DNA of 64,000 bases from Parachitinimonas caeni (lineage in GTDB: Bacteria > Pseudomonadota > Gammaproteobacteria > Burkholderiales > Chitinimonadaceae). Below are positions 6,878 to 13,925 of this stretch, in pieces. The position numbers and the translations under genes were made by a program. The notes beneath the pieces were generated by a model. That model saw only the letters and a list, made by a program, of their open reading frames with translations. It had not been told where the DNA came from and did no database searches. Each line of letters opens with the position of its first letter. Within the stretch, counting starts at the first letter, position 1. The stretch lies in NCBI RefSeq assembly GCF_030129945.1, contig NZ_JARRAF010000010.1:62001-126000 (forward strand). The letters run 5' to 3'.

Positions 6878-7867
6878 ATGAAACCGAACCCTGATTCCCT
6901 ACTATCGCAAGCCGCGCACGCCGTGCAGCTGGATGCGGCCTTGCCCGAATGGGTCCATCTGCTGCCGGCTGGCACCTTCAGCGGACGCGATGGGCGCGGA
7001 CCGTACCGGTTGGATGCTGACGCCGGCCCCGTACTGGCGGCATTTGCCAGCTGGGGCAAGCCGCTGCCCATCGACTACGAACACCAGACCCTGTACGCGC
7101 CCGACAACGGCCAGCCTGCGCCCGCTGCCGGCTGGATTCATGCGCTGGATTGCCGGCCGGATGGCCTGTGGGGTCAGGTCGAGTGGACCACGCGGGCGGC
7201 TGGGTTCATTCAGAACCGCGAGTACCGCTATCTGTCGCCGGTGTTCGACCACGACCCGGCCGGCCGCGTCATGTTGTTGCAGATGGCCGGCCTCACTAAC
7301 GACCCGAACCTTTACCTCACCGCCATTGCCCGCCGTCTGGCGGGTCATTCCCAGGAGCACACCATGTCCGGCATCAATAAAGACGAGTGGCGCGGCCGGC
7401 TGATCTGTCAGCTGAGCCTGCCCGAAACCTGTACCGACGATGACATCGCCCAGCAGCTGCAGCAGGTAGTGAACGCCTACAAAGGTCAGACCACCAGCGT
7501 GGCGCAGATGCGGCAAGCCTTGAACCTGGCCGTGGATGCGCCACTGGAAAGCGTGGCCCATGCCGTGATTACCGCCACGGTTCCACGCACCGAGTACGAC
7601 CGGGTGGCGCAACGCCTGCAGACGCTGGAAACCGCCAGCCAGCAAGGCGAGGCCGAGACGCTGATCCGTGAAGCCATGACGGCCGGCAAGCTAGCGCCCG
7701 TGCAGGAGGGCTGGGCGCGGGCCTATGCCAGCCGCGACTTGGTTGGCTTTCGGCAGTATCTGAACCAGCAACCAGCGATTGTCAGCCCGGCTGGTCCGGT
7801 CTCGACACCACCGATCAGTAGTGCCCACCGCCTCGACACCGCCGCCATCTACCAGGCCCGCCGCTGA
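6878..7867 (+). CDS. Mu gpI-like head maturation protease with scaffold domain
   Basis: The 329-residue product resembles Mu I protein (phage prohead protease with C-terminal scaffold). The N-terminal half contains PEWVHLLPAGTFSGRDGRGPY, PLPIDYEHQT, AAGWIHAL and RYLSPVF followed by AGLTNDPNL, all typical of the Mu-I family. The C-terminal half is helical and rich in Gln and Ala, fitting a scaffold that is removed during capsid maturation. It precedes the capsid genes, as in Mu. The ATG is preceded directly by a 6-bp hairpin in place of a Shine-Dalgarno site. Confidence 0.88.
   Translation: MKPNPDSLLSQAAHAVQLDAALPEWVHLLPAGTFSGRDGRGPYRLDADAGPVLAAFASWGKPLPIDYEHQTLYAPDNGQPAPAAGWIHALDCRPDGLWGQVEWTTRAAGFIQNREYRYLSPVFDHDPAGRVMLLQMAGLTNDPNLYLTAIARRLAGHSQEHTMSGINKDEWRGRLICQLSLPETCTDDDIAQQLQQVVNAYKGQTTSVAQMRQALNLAVDAPLESVAHAVITATVPRTEYDRVAQRLQTLETASQQGEAETLIREAMTAGKLAPVQEGWARAYASRDLVGFRQYLNQQPAIVSPAGPVSTPPISSAHRLDTAAIYQARR
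7364..7867 (+). CDS. Internal-start scaffold protein (Mu gpZ analogue)
   Basis: Inside the protease/scaffold gene, in the same frame, an ATG at 7364 has a strong AGGAG site seven bases upstream. Starting there gives a 167-residue protein (MSGINKDEWRG...) equal to the scaffold half of the parent. Mu and lambda both make a free scaffold from an internal start in the protease gene, and the strong site here supports the same arrangement. It shares every residue with the C-terminal half of the longer product. Confidence 0.7.
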   Translation: MSGINKDEWRGRLICQLSLPETCTDDDIAQQLQQVVNAYKGQTTSVAQMRQALNLAVDAPLESVAHAVITATVPRTEYDRVAQRLQTLETASQQGEAETLIREAMTAGKLAPVQEGWARAYASRDLVGFRQYLNQQPAIVSPAGPVSTPPISSAHRLDTAAIYQARR

Positions 7868-7900
7868 ACGGCCGGCCCCCAACGCTCACAGGAGTTCACC

Positions 7901-8260
7901 ATGCCCCGTGTTCTGCCCCCCGCTACCGGCTCGGCGATTCTGTCCGAAGTCGGGCTGATTTCCCGCGATGTTGTGACCATTGCTGCAGGCCAGAAGCTGA
8001 GTGCCAATAGCGTACTCGGCAAGAATGCCGCCGGAGCTTATGTGCTGCATGACCCGGCCGCCAGTACCAGCGAGAAAAACGCCGTTGCCATCCTCTATGC
8101 CGACACCGATGCCACCGCCGCCGATACCAAGGCCGTCGCCGTGCTGCGCCTGGCTGAGCTGAAAGCCGATGAGCTGATCTTCAAGCCCGGCATCACCGCC
8201 CCGCAGCTCACTGCCGCCCGCGCCAAGCTGGCCGAAAGCTATCTGATCGTGCGCGACTGA
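7901..8260 (+). CDS. Head decoration protein, lambda gpD family
   Basis: This 119-residue protein fits the lambda D-type head decoration family. It has a short N-terminal arm (MPRVLPP), then a beta-rich body with LISRDVVTIAAGQKLSANSVLGK and the NAVAILYADTDATAADTKAVAVLR segment region. Such proteins form trimers that clamp the expanded capsid. A GGAG site precedes the ATG by about eight bases. It lies between scaffold and major capsid genes, the lambda order, whereas Mu itself has no gpD. Confidence 0.85.
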   Translation: MPRVLPPATGSAILSEVGLISRDVVTIAAGQKLSANSVLGKNAAGAYVLHDPAASTSEKNAVAILYADTDATAADTKAVAVLRLAELKADELIFKPGITAPQLTAARAKLAESYLIVRD

Positions 8261-8303
8261 GCGCTCCCGCGACACCTGTACCTTATATAAGAAAGGATCT
8301 GCC

Positions 8304-9299
8304 ATGCCCCTCGTCCTCCCCGACGGCTTCACTCTTGAAGAACTGACCGCCGCCATCAATGCCCAGCCGCATGTACCCGGCCGAATTGGCGAGCTGAGAG
8401 TGTTTGAAGAGGAAGGCATTACCACTACCTCAGTGGATATTGAATACAGCAATGGCTTGCTGGAGCTGGTGCAGTCCAGCCCACGCGGCGGCCCCGGCCA
8501 GACTGCCGGCGGTGATAAACGCTGGCTGGAAACCTTCAAAGTGCCGCATCTGCAACAGGACGATAGCTTTCTGGCTGAGTCCATCCAGAACGTGCGGGCC
8601 TTCGGTTCAGCCAGTGAGACCCAGCAGATCAGCGTGGTGCGCGATCAAAAGCTGGCGGCCAAACGCCGCAATCTGGATGCGACGATTGAATGGCACCGCA
8701 TCGGTGCCATCAAGGGGCAGATTCTGGATGCCGACGCCACTACGGTGCTGTTCGACCTGTTTGCCCGCTTTGGTGTCACTCGCCAAGTTGTACCGATGGA
8801 TCTATCAACGGCCGGCACTGATCAGCGTGGCAAATGTCTGGATATTCAGGAAGCGATGGAAAATGAGCTGGGCGGGACCAGCTTCAGCGGGGCGCGGGTG
8901 TTGTGTGGCGCCCAGTTCTGGCGGGATCTGATCAGCAACAAATCGATCAAAGAGACCTATCTGAATACCCAGCAAGCCGCCGCTCTGCGCGGTGACCCGC
9001 GTGACAGCTTCGACTTTGGCGGCCTCACCTGGGAGCGTTATCGCGGCAAGGTCGGCAGCGCCGCCTTCATTGGCAATGACGAAGCGTATGCCATCCCCGA
9101 GGGCGTCTCCGGCCTGTTCATCACCCGCTTTGCCCCGGCCGATTATCTGGAAACGGTCAACACCCTGGGCCTGCCGTACTACGCAAAAGTCTGGCCAATG
9201 GCCAACGACAAAGGGCTATCACTGGAAGCCCAATCCAACCCGCTCAACCTCTGCACCCGGCCACGGGCGGTGATTCAGTTGAAGCGCGGGGCGGCGTGA
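8304..9299 (+). CDS. Major capsid protein, lambda gpE family
   Basis: The 331-residue product belongs to the lambda E-like major capsid family. Recognisable pieces are FEEEGITTTSVDIEY near residues 34-48, the FKVPHLQQDDSFLAESIQNVRAFG region near 79-102, LDATIEWHRIGAIKGQILDAD, and the C-terminal AYAIPEGVSGLFITRFAPADYLETVNTLG with YYAKVW. An AAAGGA site lies upstream. A terminator hairpin follows within 25 bases. The last 79 codons and the terminator are repeated, imperfectly, at 9941-10225. Confidence 0.9.
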   Translation: MPLVLPDGFTLEELTAAINAQPHVPGRIGELRVFEEEGITTTSVDIEYSNGLLELVQSSPRGGPGQTAGGDKRWLETFKVPHLQQDDSFLAESIQNVRAFGSASETQQISVVRDQKLAAKRRNLDATIEWHRIGAIKGQILDADATTVLFDLFARFGVTRQVVPMDLSTAGTDQRGKCLDIQEAMENELGGTSFSGARVLCGAQFWRDLISNKSIKETYLNTQQAAALRGDPRDSFDFGGLTWERYRGKVGSAAFIGNDEAYAIPEGVSGLFITRFAPADYLETVNTLGLPYYAKVWPMANDKGLSLEAQSNPLNLCTRPRAVIQLKRGAA

Positions 9300-9348
9300 T
9301 GGCGTAAGCCTGGGTGGATAGGACAAAGGCCGCGTAAGCGGCCTTTGT
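9063..9348 (+). repeat. Capsid-gene 3' end plus terminator, duplicated at 9941-10225
   Basis: The last 237 bases of the capsid gene and the terminator behind it recur at 9941-10225 in the same orientation, with about 16 differences by eye (roughly 94% identity). The two copies bracket the minus-strand DUF1353 gene. Most differences are silent, so the second copy probably came from a related phage and not from a recent local duplication. Confidence 0.9.
9323..9348 (+). terminator. Terminator after major capsid gene
   Basis: An 11-bp perfect stem (ACAAAGGCCGC with GCGGCCTTTGT) and a GTAA loop lie 23 bases after the capsid stop. The short run of T following it is interrupted, so the hairpin may only partly stop transcription or may protect the capsid mRNA. 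Confidence 0.75.
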
Positions 9349-9362
9349 GTTTCAGGAACTGG

Positions 9363-9839
9363 CTAGAACATATCAGGGCGAAGGCAATACTTTTGCCAGA
9401 TGCCGGGTTCTGTCTCACCGTCGGCCTTGAGCGCAGTAAAAACATGCTTTAACACCGCTTTGTTTTCAGCGCTGTTGTCCCAGACTAAATACCCCGCCAT
9501 TCGTACTGCCGCCATCATCATCTGTAGCTTCACATAAGACACCCCGTTTTGCCGGAATAAGGTTTCAAGGATGTTATCTGCCAGATCACGATCTATGGGT
9601 GTTTGATTGGCGTGATGAACATAGTAGAGCCAGTCGTGGACAAGGGCCGCAGCCATGACGTCCGGATGAAACGGCTCGTAGGTGGCTTGCCAGGCGATGG
9701 CGGGCACCGAAGCACCGTCGTAGTGAAAGAAGCGGGGGACCGTAATGGTTTGGCCATACGCGGTAATGGTGTAATCAGCAATGAGCAGGTAGTGCTCTTT
9801 GGTTGGCATTGGGCTGAGATGGGGTTGTGCTGTTGGCAT
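9363..9839 (-). CDS. DUF1353 family protein, phage cargo gene
   Basis: The 158-residue product carries the DUF1353 pattern: ITVPRFFHYDGASVPAIAW, then AALVHDWLYY and the helical IDRDLADNILETLFRQNGVSYVKLQMMMAAVRMAGY. DUF1353 is common in phages; its function is not established, although a peptidase-like or cell-wall role has been suggested for some members. The start at 9839 has an AGGAGG site eight bases away. It is read against the late genes, is flanked by repeated capsid ends and terminators, and so is cargo with its own promoter. Spacer 3 of the CRISPR array seems to encode part of a diverged homologue of its IDRDLADNILET segment. Confidence 0.75.
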   Translation of the reverse strand: MPTAQPHLSPMPTKEHYLLIADYTITAYGQTITVPRFFHYDGASVPAIAWQATYEPFHPDVMAAALVHDWLYYVHHANQTPIDRDLADNILETLFRQNGVSYVKLQMMMAAVRMAGYLVWDNSAENKAVLKHVFTALKADGETEPGIWQKYCLRPDMF

Positions 9840-9940
9840 TGGATATTCCTCCTGGTGAATGAACGCGCTTCTAGGTATTCCCCTGTGTTTGAAGTCTAGT
9901 TCCTATTTATGCTTCACATGTCAGCAGCGGAATCCGTGCA

Positions 9941-10177
9941 GCCTTCATCGGCAATGACGAAGCCTATGCGATACCGGAGGGCGTCTCCGGCCTGTTCATC
10001 ACCCGCTTTGCCCCGGCTGATTATCTGGAAACGGTCAACACTCTGGGCCTGCCGTACTACGCCAAAATCTGGCCACTGGCCAACGACAAAGGGCTATCAC
10101 TGGAAGCCCAATCCAACCCGCCCAACCTCTGCACCCGGCCCCGGGCGGTGATTCAGTTGAAGCGCGGGGCGGCGTGA
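9941..10177 (+). pseudogene. Fragment of a second major capsid gene
   Basis: These 237 bases translate in one open frame to the last 78 residues of a lambda E-like capsid protein (AFIGNDEAYAIPEGV... to RAVIQLKRGAA) and end at a TGA. There is no start of the gene. Compared with the intact copy there are only a few amino-acid changes (for example KVWPM to KIWPL and NPLN to NPPN). It is a recombination scar, not a working gene. Confidence 0.88.
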
Positions 10178-10199
10178 TGGAAAAGCCTGGGTGGATAGG

Positions 10200-10225
10200 A
10201 CAAAGGCCGCATAAGCGGCCTTTGT
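10200..10225 (+). terminator. Second copy of the capsid terminator
   Basis: An 11-bp perfect stem with an ATAA loop, differing from the first copy only in the loop. It follows the capsid fragment at the same distance as the original. It also faces the convergent gene at 10260-11081. Confidence 0.7.
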
Positions 10226-10259
10226 CCTCAGTAAGTATCACTCGTGGTCAGCTAAACCT

Positions 10260-11081
10260 TTAGAGTCTAACGCTCCCCCGCAACCCTGCCGGGTCGTCAG
10301 GCGCATAGACTCGAATGGTTTGGACCAAATCCTTCAGATTCATTTTTTTTGGCATCACATAGCCAGACTTCTTAAACCAGGCCAGCACCGCTTTTAACTC
10401 CGACTCCGTTGGCTTGAATGGTTGTAGTGCTCGCGCCAGCTTCGGATATATCTCCCGGCGAAGATATCTGCCTTTACTCTTAAGCCCGTTATAAATCACT
10501 GCAACGATACCAATAATCATGATAGACAAGCTCAATTCAGCGACTGGAATTGTGCTAAGCCCAATAGCTTGCAATAGATTAACAATCAGAGCAGGCCCCG
10601 CTATAGTAAATAGCAAACTTGCCACTACGTAGAGATCAATATGTGTCTGCGAGAATCTTTCTTCTACTGTATTTGCTACCAGGTTAAATGGCTCCATAAT
10701 GAGAGACATTCTTTCTTCATCTGAAATGAATTCCAACCCGCGAGCCAGCCTGGCTTCCAAGTCAAGACGCTCTTTGTATGCCTCCATAATATTTGGGAAG
10801 GTTTGTTCAATCAAACTTTCCATATCGGGCGCATTAATGGGTTTATCCAAAATATTCTGATAGTTATCAATATTGACTCCAATCAGACTCTCACAGGTCA
10901 TGCACATGGCCTGATGCCCGATTAATTTCCCCTGCCCATTGGCGATTCCATAAACATGCGATGCCATGCCAACCCGAGCCAATTCAAAACGCGCTATCTT
11001 ACGGCAGGCAGGGCAAAAATCGGCCACATGACCAAGAATACGAACAACTTTTTTTGTTCCCCAATAAATAAACACAATCAT
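10260..11081 (-). CDS. Zinc-ribbon membrane protein of unknown function, phage cargo
   Basis: I do not recognise this 273-residue protein. After a short N-terminus it has two Cys pairs (CPAC near residue 23, CMTC near 60), suggesting a zinc ribbon. A helical region follows (ESLIEQTFPNIMEAYKERLDLEARLARGLEF), then two adjacent hydrophobic segments (LYVVASLLFTIAGPALIVNLL and ELSLSIMIIGIVAVIY) and a charged C-terminal domain (about 75 residues). I chose ATG 11081 because AAAGGA lies seven bases upstream; a longer frame starts at 11108. It is clearly more AT-rich than the surrounding phage genes, runs against them and sits between a terminator and a repeated leader, so it looks acquired. Zinc-ribbon plus membrane proteins on prophages may act in defence or exclusion, but this is inference. 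Confidence 0.6.
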   Translation of the reverse strand: MIVFIYWGTKKVVRILGHVADFCPACRKIARFELARVGMASHVYGIANGQGKLIGHQAMCMTCESLIGVNIDNYQNILDKPINAPDMESLIEQTFPNIMEAYKERLDLEARLARGLEFISDEERMSLIMEPFNLVANTVEERFSQTHIDLYVVASLLFTIAGPALIVNLLQAIGLSTIPVAELSLSIMIIGIVAVIYNGLKSKGRYLRREIYPKLARALQPFKPTESELKAVLAWFKKSGYVMPKKMNLKDLVQTIRVYAPDDPAGLRGSVRL

Positions 11082-11296
11082 TATTCCTTTAAATAAAATG
11101 CAAAACAAGGATAGGTTTGCAATCTAACTAAATTGCTTAATGTCGAAATATTTCGCAAGACGACAAGCAGGCGACCAAAAGGGATGCAGGCGTGAGATTT
11201 TAAACAAACACCTCTGATTTTGAAATATTTTTTCATTATTTTACATAGGAGCTATTGAGTTAGAGTATATCCACTATTCAAATAGATCGGATTCCT

Positions 11297-11351
11297 CTAC
11301 TGAACCCCTTCCGCCTGATCCGCCCATCCCCCCGTCGCCACAATAGGCGGC
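11297..11351 (+). promoter_or_regulatory. Repeated leader with hairpin before gp36
   Basis: Bases 11297-11316 repeat 6823-6842 exactly. They are followed by a C-rich stretch and a 6-bp hairpin (GTCGCC 11334-11339 with GGCGGC 11346-11351) that ends at the base before the ATG. The 215 bases before it (11082-11296) are AT-rich and hold the promoter side of the minus-strand cargo gene; nothing else is seen there. Confidence 0.5.
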
Positions 11352-11768
11352 ATGTACTGCACCGAATCCACCCTGATTGAACGTTACGGCGCCAGCGAAA
11401 TCGCTGCCTGGCAACTCGACCGTGGCACGCCATCGCCCGAGCGGCTGGCGCGGGCCATCGCCGATGCGACCGCCGAAATCGACGATGCCCTGCGCGTGCG
11501 TTACCGGCTGCCGCTGGCCGAGGTACCCGCCAGCATCGAGCGGGTGGCGTGCCAAATATCGCGCTATCGGCTCAGCGTGGCGGCCGGCAAGACCACCGAA
11601 CTGATCGCCGCAGAATACGCCCAGGCCGTCAGCTGGTTGCGCCGGGTCGCCCGTGGCGAAGTAGACCCCGGCATTGCCGCGCAGGCCGAGTCAGCCACGG
11701 TACCGGGTCGCGCCAGCTTCACGGGTCAGCCGCGCCGCTTCAGCCGCAACACGCTGGAGGGCTATTGA
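11352..11768 (+). CDS. Mu gp36-like protein (DUF1320), head-tail joining
   Basis: The 138-residue product fits DUF1320 (Mu gp36): it begins MYCTESTLIERYGASEIAAW, followed by ARAIADATAEIDDALRVRYRLP and a helical ISRYRLSVA segment. The family is placed between capsid and tail genes in Mu-like phages and is thought to act in head-tail connection. The stop overlaps the start of gp37 by one base. No Shine-Dalgarno site precedes the ATG; a small hairpin does. Confidence 0.85.
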   Translation: MYCTESTLIERYGASEIAAWQLDRGTPSPERLARAIADATAEIDDALRVRYRLPLAEVPASIERVACQISRYRLSVAAGKTTELIAAEYAQAVSWLRRVARGEVDPGIAAQAESATVPGRASFTGQPRRFSRNTLEGY

Positions 11769-12211
11769 TGAACCCGTTTCTGGAGGACTGGCTGGCCGCC
11801 GGCCCCCTGCTGATCCAGCGGCTACAAGGGGTCGCTGGCGTGGCCAGCGTGGCTGGCGGCCGTGATCTGGTGGACGTGCAGGAACAGGCGCAGGCAGTGC
11901 CGGCGGTGTATGTGCTGTATGGCGGTGACCGCATCGGCAGTAGCGGGGGGGATTGTCAGCAAGTGTTCCAGCGCTGGCTGGTGGTGTTGACGGTGCGCAG
12001 TGTCGCCGACCTGCAGTCCGGCAGCGGCTTGCACGCCGAAGCCGGCCAGCTGCTGCCGCGTCTGATCCGGCGCCTGAGCGGCTGGAAACCCGCCCGAGGT
12101 GCCCAGGCGCTGCAACAGGTCACCGGCCCGGCGCCCATTCTGACCGACGACTTTGCTTACTTCCCCCTGCTGTTTGAACTCGGGGTATTCCTCCCGACCG
12201 ACCCTGATTGA
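11768..12211 (+). CDS. Mu gp37-like protein (DUF1834), tail terminator-like
   Basis: The 147-residue protein corresponds to Mu gp37 / DUF1834 by position and by its pattern of a short N-terminal helix (MNPFLEDWLAAGPLLIQRL), a beta-rich middle (AVPAVYVLYGGDRI, WLVVLTVRSV) and PILTDDFAYFPLLFELGVFL at the end. The fold resembles tail terminators that cap the tail tube and dock it to the head. The ATG lies in a TGATG junction with gp36. Exact role is inferred. Confidence 0.75.
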   Translation: MNPFLEDWLAAGPLLIQRLQGVAGVASVAGGRDLVDVQEQAQAVPAVYVLYGGDRIGSSGGDCQQVFQRWLVVLTVRSVADLQSGSGLHAEAGQLLPRLIRRLSGWKPARGAQALQQVTGPAPILTDDFAYFPLLFELGVFLPTDPD

Positions 12212-12229
12212 CCTTCCTGGAGACCTACC

Positions 12230-13144
12230 ATGACCCAACGTAAACGCAGCTTCATTGGCAAGGGCATTGTCCGGCTGGCGCAAGCCGGCACTGATCGCTA
12301 CTTCGAGGTGGGCAACTGTTCCAAGCTCGAATTCACCCATAACGAAAAAACCATGGAGCTGCCTGATTACCAGCACTCAGGTGGCGGCACGGCCGCTTAT
12401 CACACCCGGATTGAGGGGGTGGAGATTGCGCTGTCCTTGCGCATCTTCAGCCCCGACAACCTGGCGCGCTGCATTCATGGTGACGTGGACGCGCTGACCG
12501 CCAGCAGCAACCAGACTCTGAGCTTACAGGCAGCCAAGGGCGGCTTTGTGCCGACGCCCTGCCTGATCAACCCGGCCAGTGCCGTACTCAAATCCGCGAC
12601 CCCGCCCGCCTGGACCGCCAATACGGCTTATGCCCTTGGTGCCCGCATTAAGGCCGGCAGCAAGAGCTATGTGGTGACGGTGGCCGGTACCTCGGCGGCC
12701 GTCGTGCCAACCTGGCCGACCACCACCAATGACACCGTGGTCGATGGTGGCATCACCTGGAAATGCGAAGGCAATTACACCGCCACGACCTATGTGGCTG
12801 GCACCGACTTTGTGGCCAGTGCTGCCGGTATCAGTTTCCCGGCTGGCAGCAGCATTGATGACCTGACCCCGCTGGAACTGAGCTATGACCGGCCGGCCCA
12901 GTTCAGCATCGACGCGCTGAGCCACGGTGCCCGCGACTGGTCCTTGCATTTTGAAGGCATGAACGAAGCCGATAGTGATAGCCCGGTGGTGGTGTCGGTA
13001 GCGCTGGCCAAGTTCGGCGCCACCAAGAATTTACCCCTGATCGGCGACGAATTTGCCGCGCTGGAGCTGTCCGGCAAGGTGCTGCGCAGTGGCGAAGGCA
13101 GCGGCGACAGCGCTTATTACCGCCTGCTGCAAGCAGCGGCCTGA
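12230..13144 (+). CDS. Major tail tube protein of a long flexible tail
   Basis: This 304-residue protein sits where siphophages encode the tail tube: after the gp37-like gene and before the tail chaperones. It begins FIGKGIVRLAQAGTDRYFEVGNCSKLEF, typical of tube subunits. About residues 124-186 form an inserted module (WTANTAYALGARIKAG ... TWPTTTNDTVVDGGITWKC) of a type often found grafted onto phage structural proteins, and possibly involved in surface binding. There is no sheath gene, so the tail is not contractile as in Mu itself but resembles the transposable siphophages of the D3112/B3 kind. A GGAG site precedes the ATG. Confidence 0.75.
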   Translation: MTQRKRSFIGKGIVRLAQAGTDRYFEVGNCSKLEFTHNEKTMELPDYQHSGGGTAAYHTRIEGVEIALSLRIFSPDNLARCIHGDVDALTASSNQTLSLQAAKGGFVPTPCLINPASAVLKSATPPAWTANTAYALGARIKAGSKSYVVTVAGTSAAVVPTWPTTTNDTVVDGGITWKCEGNYTATTYVAGTDFVASAAGISFPAGSSIDDLTPLELSYDRPAQFSIDALSHGARDWSLHFEGMNEADSDSPVVVSVALAKFGATKNLPLIGDEFAALELSGKVLRSGEGSGDSAYYRLLQAAA

Positions 13145-13217
13145 CCCTCGGGCCGGGCGGCGGCCCGGTTCCTGATTACCCATTCATAACCGACTTCTGA
13201 ACTGAAAGGATCATCCC

Positions 13218-13652
13218 ATGAGCAACACCCAACAAGCCCGCATCGTCATCGCCGCCAAACCTCAGCCGATCCGCTGGCCCGTCACGATCAAACTCCTGAC
13301 TGATGGCGGTGAACAATCCGCCTTCCAGTTCGACGTCTGGTTTGCCCGTCTGACGTTGCCAGAAGGCTTACAGCTGGATGCCGAGTTTCCAAAGCTCGGC
13401 GACGGCGCCACCGATTGGGAGTACCAGCAACGCGACGCCGAGCTGTTTAGCCGCATCTTAACGGGCTGGAGCGACAACCTCGTCATAGAAGATGCACACG
13501 GCAGCCCGATGCCCAGTGGTAGCCAGCCCGAACGTGTCGCCGCCCTGCATCGGCTGTTTGAATCGGCCGAGGGCGGCCAATTCCGCCTGGCGCTATGGCG
13601 GGCCTACACCGACTGGCGCAGTGGCCAACCGGCGCTTGCCACAAAAAACTAA
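13218..13652 (+). CDS. Tail assembly chaperone, short form (lambda gpG analogue)
   Basis: The 144-residue product precedes the tape measure gene, the fixed place of tail assembly chaperones. It has no catalytic features. It ends ATKN-stop at a run reading A AAA AAC, a classic -1 slippery heptamer, with the stop directly after it. The next reading frame continues without a start of its own. Translation would thus make this short form and a longer frameshifted form, both needed to load the tape measure protein. AAAGGA precedes the ATG. Confidence 0.85.
   Translation: MSNTQQARIVIAAKPQPIRWPVTIKLLTDGGEQSAFQFDVWFARLTLPEGLQLDAEFPKLGDGATDWEYQQRDAELFSRILTGWSDNLVIEDAHGSPMPSGSQPERVAALHRLFESAEGGQFRLALWRAYTDWRSGQPALATKN
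13643..13649 (+). other. Programmed -1 ribosomal frameshift site (A AAA AAC)
   Basis: The heptamer is in the right phase (zero-frame codons ACA AAA AAC, then TAA). Slipping back one base joins the frame at CTA ACC GCC and gives ...KLTAAARAWASG. A GC-rich stretch just after it (13653-13683) can fold into a stem that would stimulate slippage. Confidence 0.85.
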
Positions 13653-13915
13653 CCGCCGCCGCCCGCGCCTGGGCCAGCGGCGAGGGCGAGGTCGAGCTGT
13701 GGCCGGAACATGGCGACGCCTTCCTCCTGTTCTGCCGCTGTCCCTGGCGACTGATTGGCGGCGGTCTGGGTGGCCTGGCCTACGCGGGGCTGGACTGGCA
13801 GCAGCTGGAAAGCAAAGCCCGGTTGCTGGGCATTACCGTGAATGACCGGCCCGAACTGCTAGCGCAACTCGAAGTACTCGAATCCGCCGCACTTCCATTT
13901 CTGAACGAGCGCTAA
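13649..13915 (+). CDS. Tail assembly chaperone, frameshift extension (lambda gpT analogue)
   Basis: This reading frame of about 88 codons (TAAARAWASGEGEVELWPEHGDAFLLFCRCPWRLIGGGLGGLAYAGLDWQQL region onward, ending LPFLNER) is expressed only as the C-terminal part of a fusion with the upstream chaperone after -1 frameshifting. An ATG at 13595 exists in this frame but lies inside the upstream gene without a ribosome-binding site. The fusion would span 13218-13915, about 233 residues. The tape measure gene starts ten bases later. Confidence 0.82.
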   Translation, partial: LTAAARAWASGEGEVELWPEHGDAFLLFCRCPWRLIGGGLGGLAYAGLDWQQLESKARLLGITVNDRPELLAQLEVLESAALPFLNER

Positions 13916-13925
13916 CTGATCTGAC

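Noticed and set aside
9909-10151. Open frame over the capsid fragment in another frame
   Set aside because: The true capsid frame of the fragment ends at 10177; this frame is a shadow.
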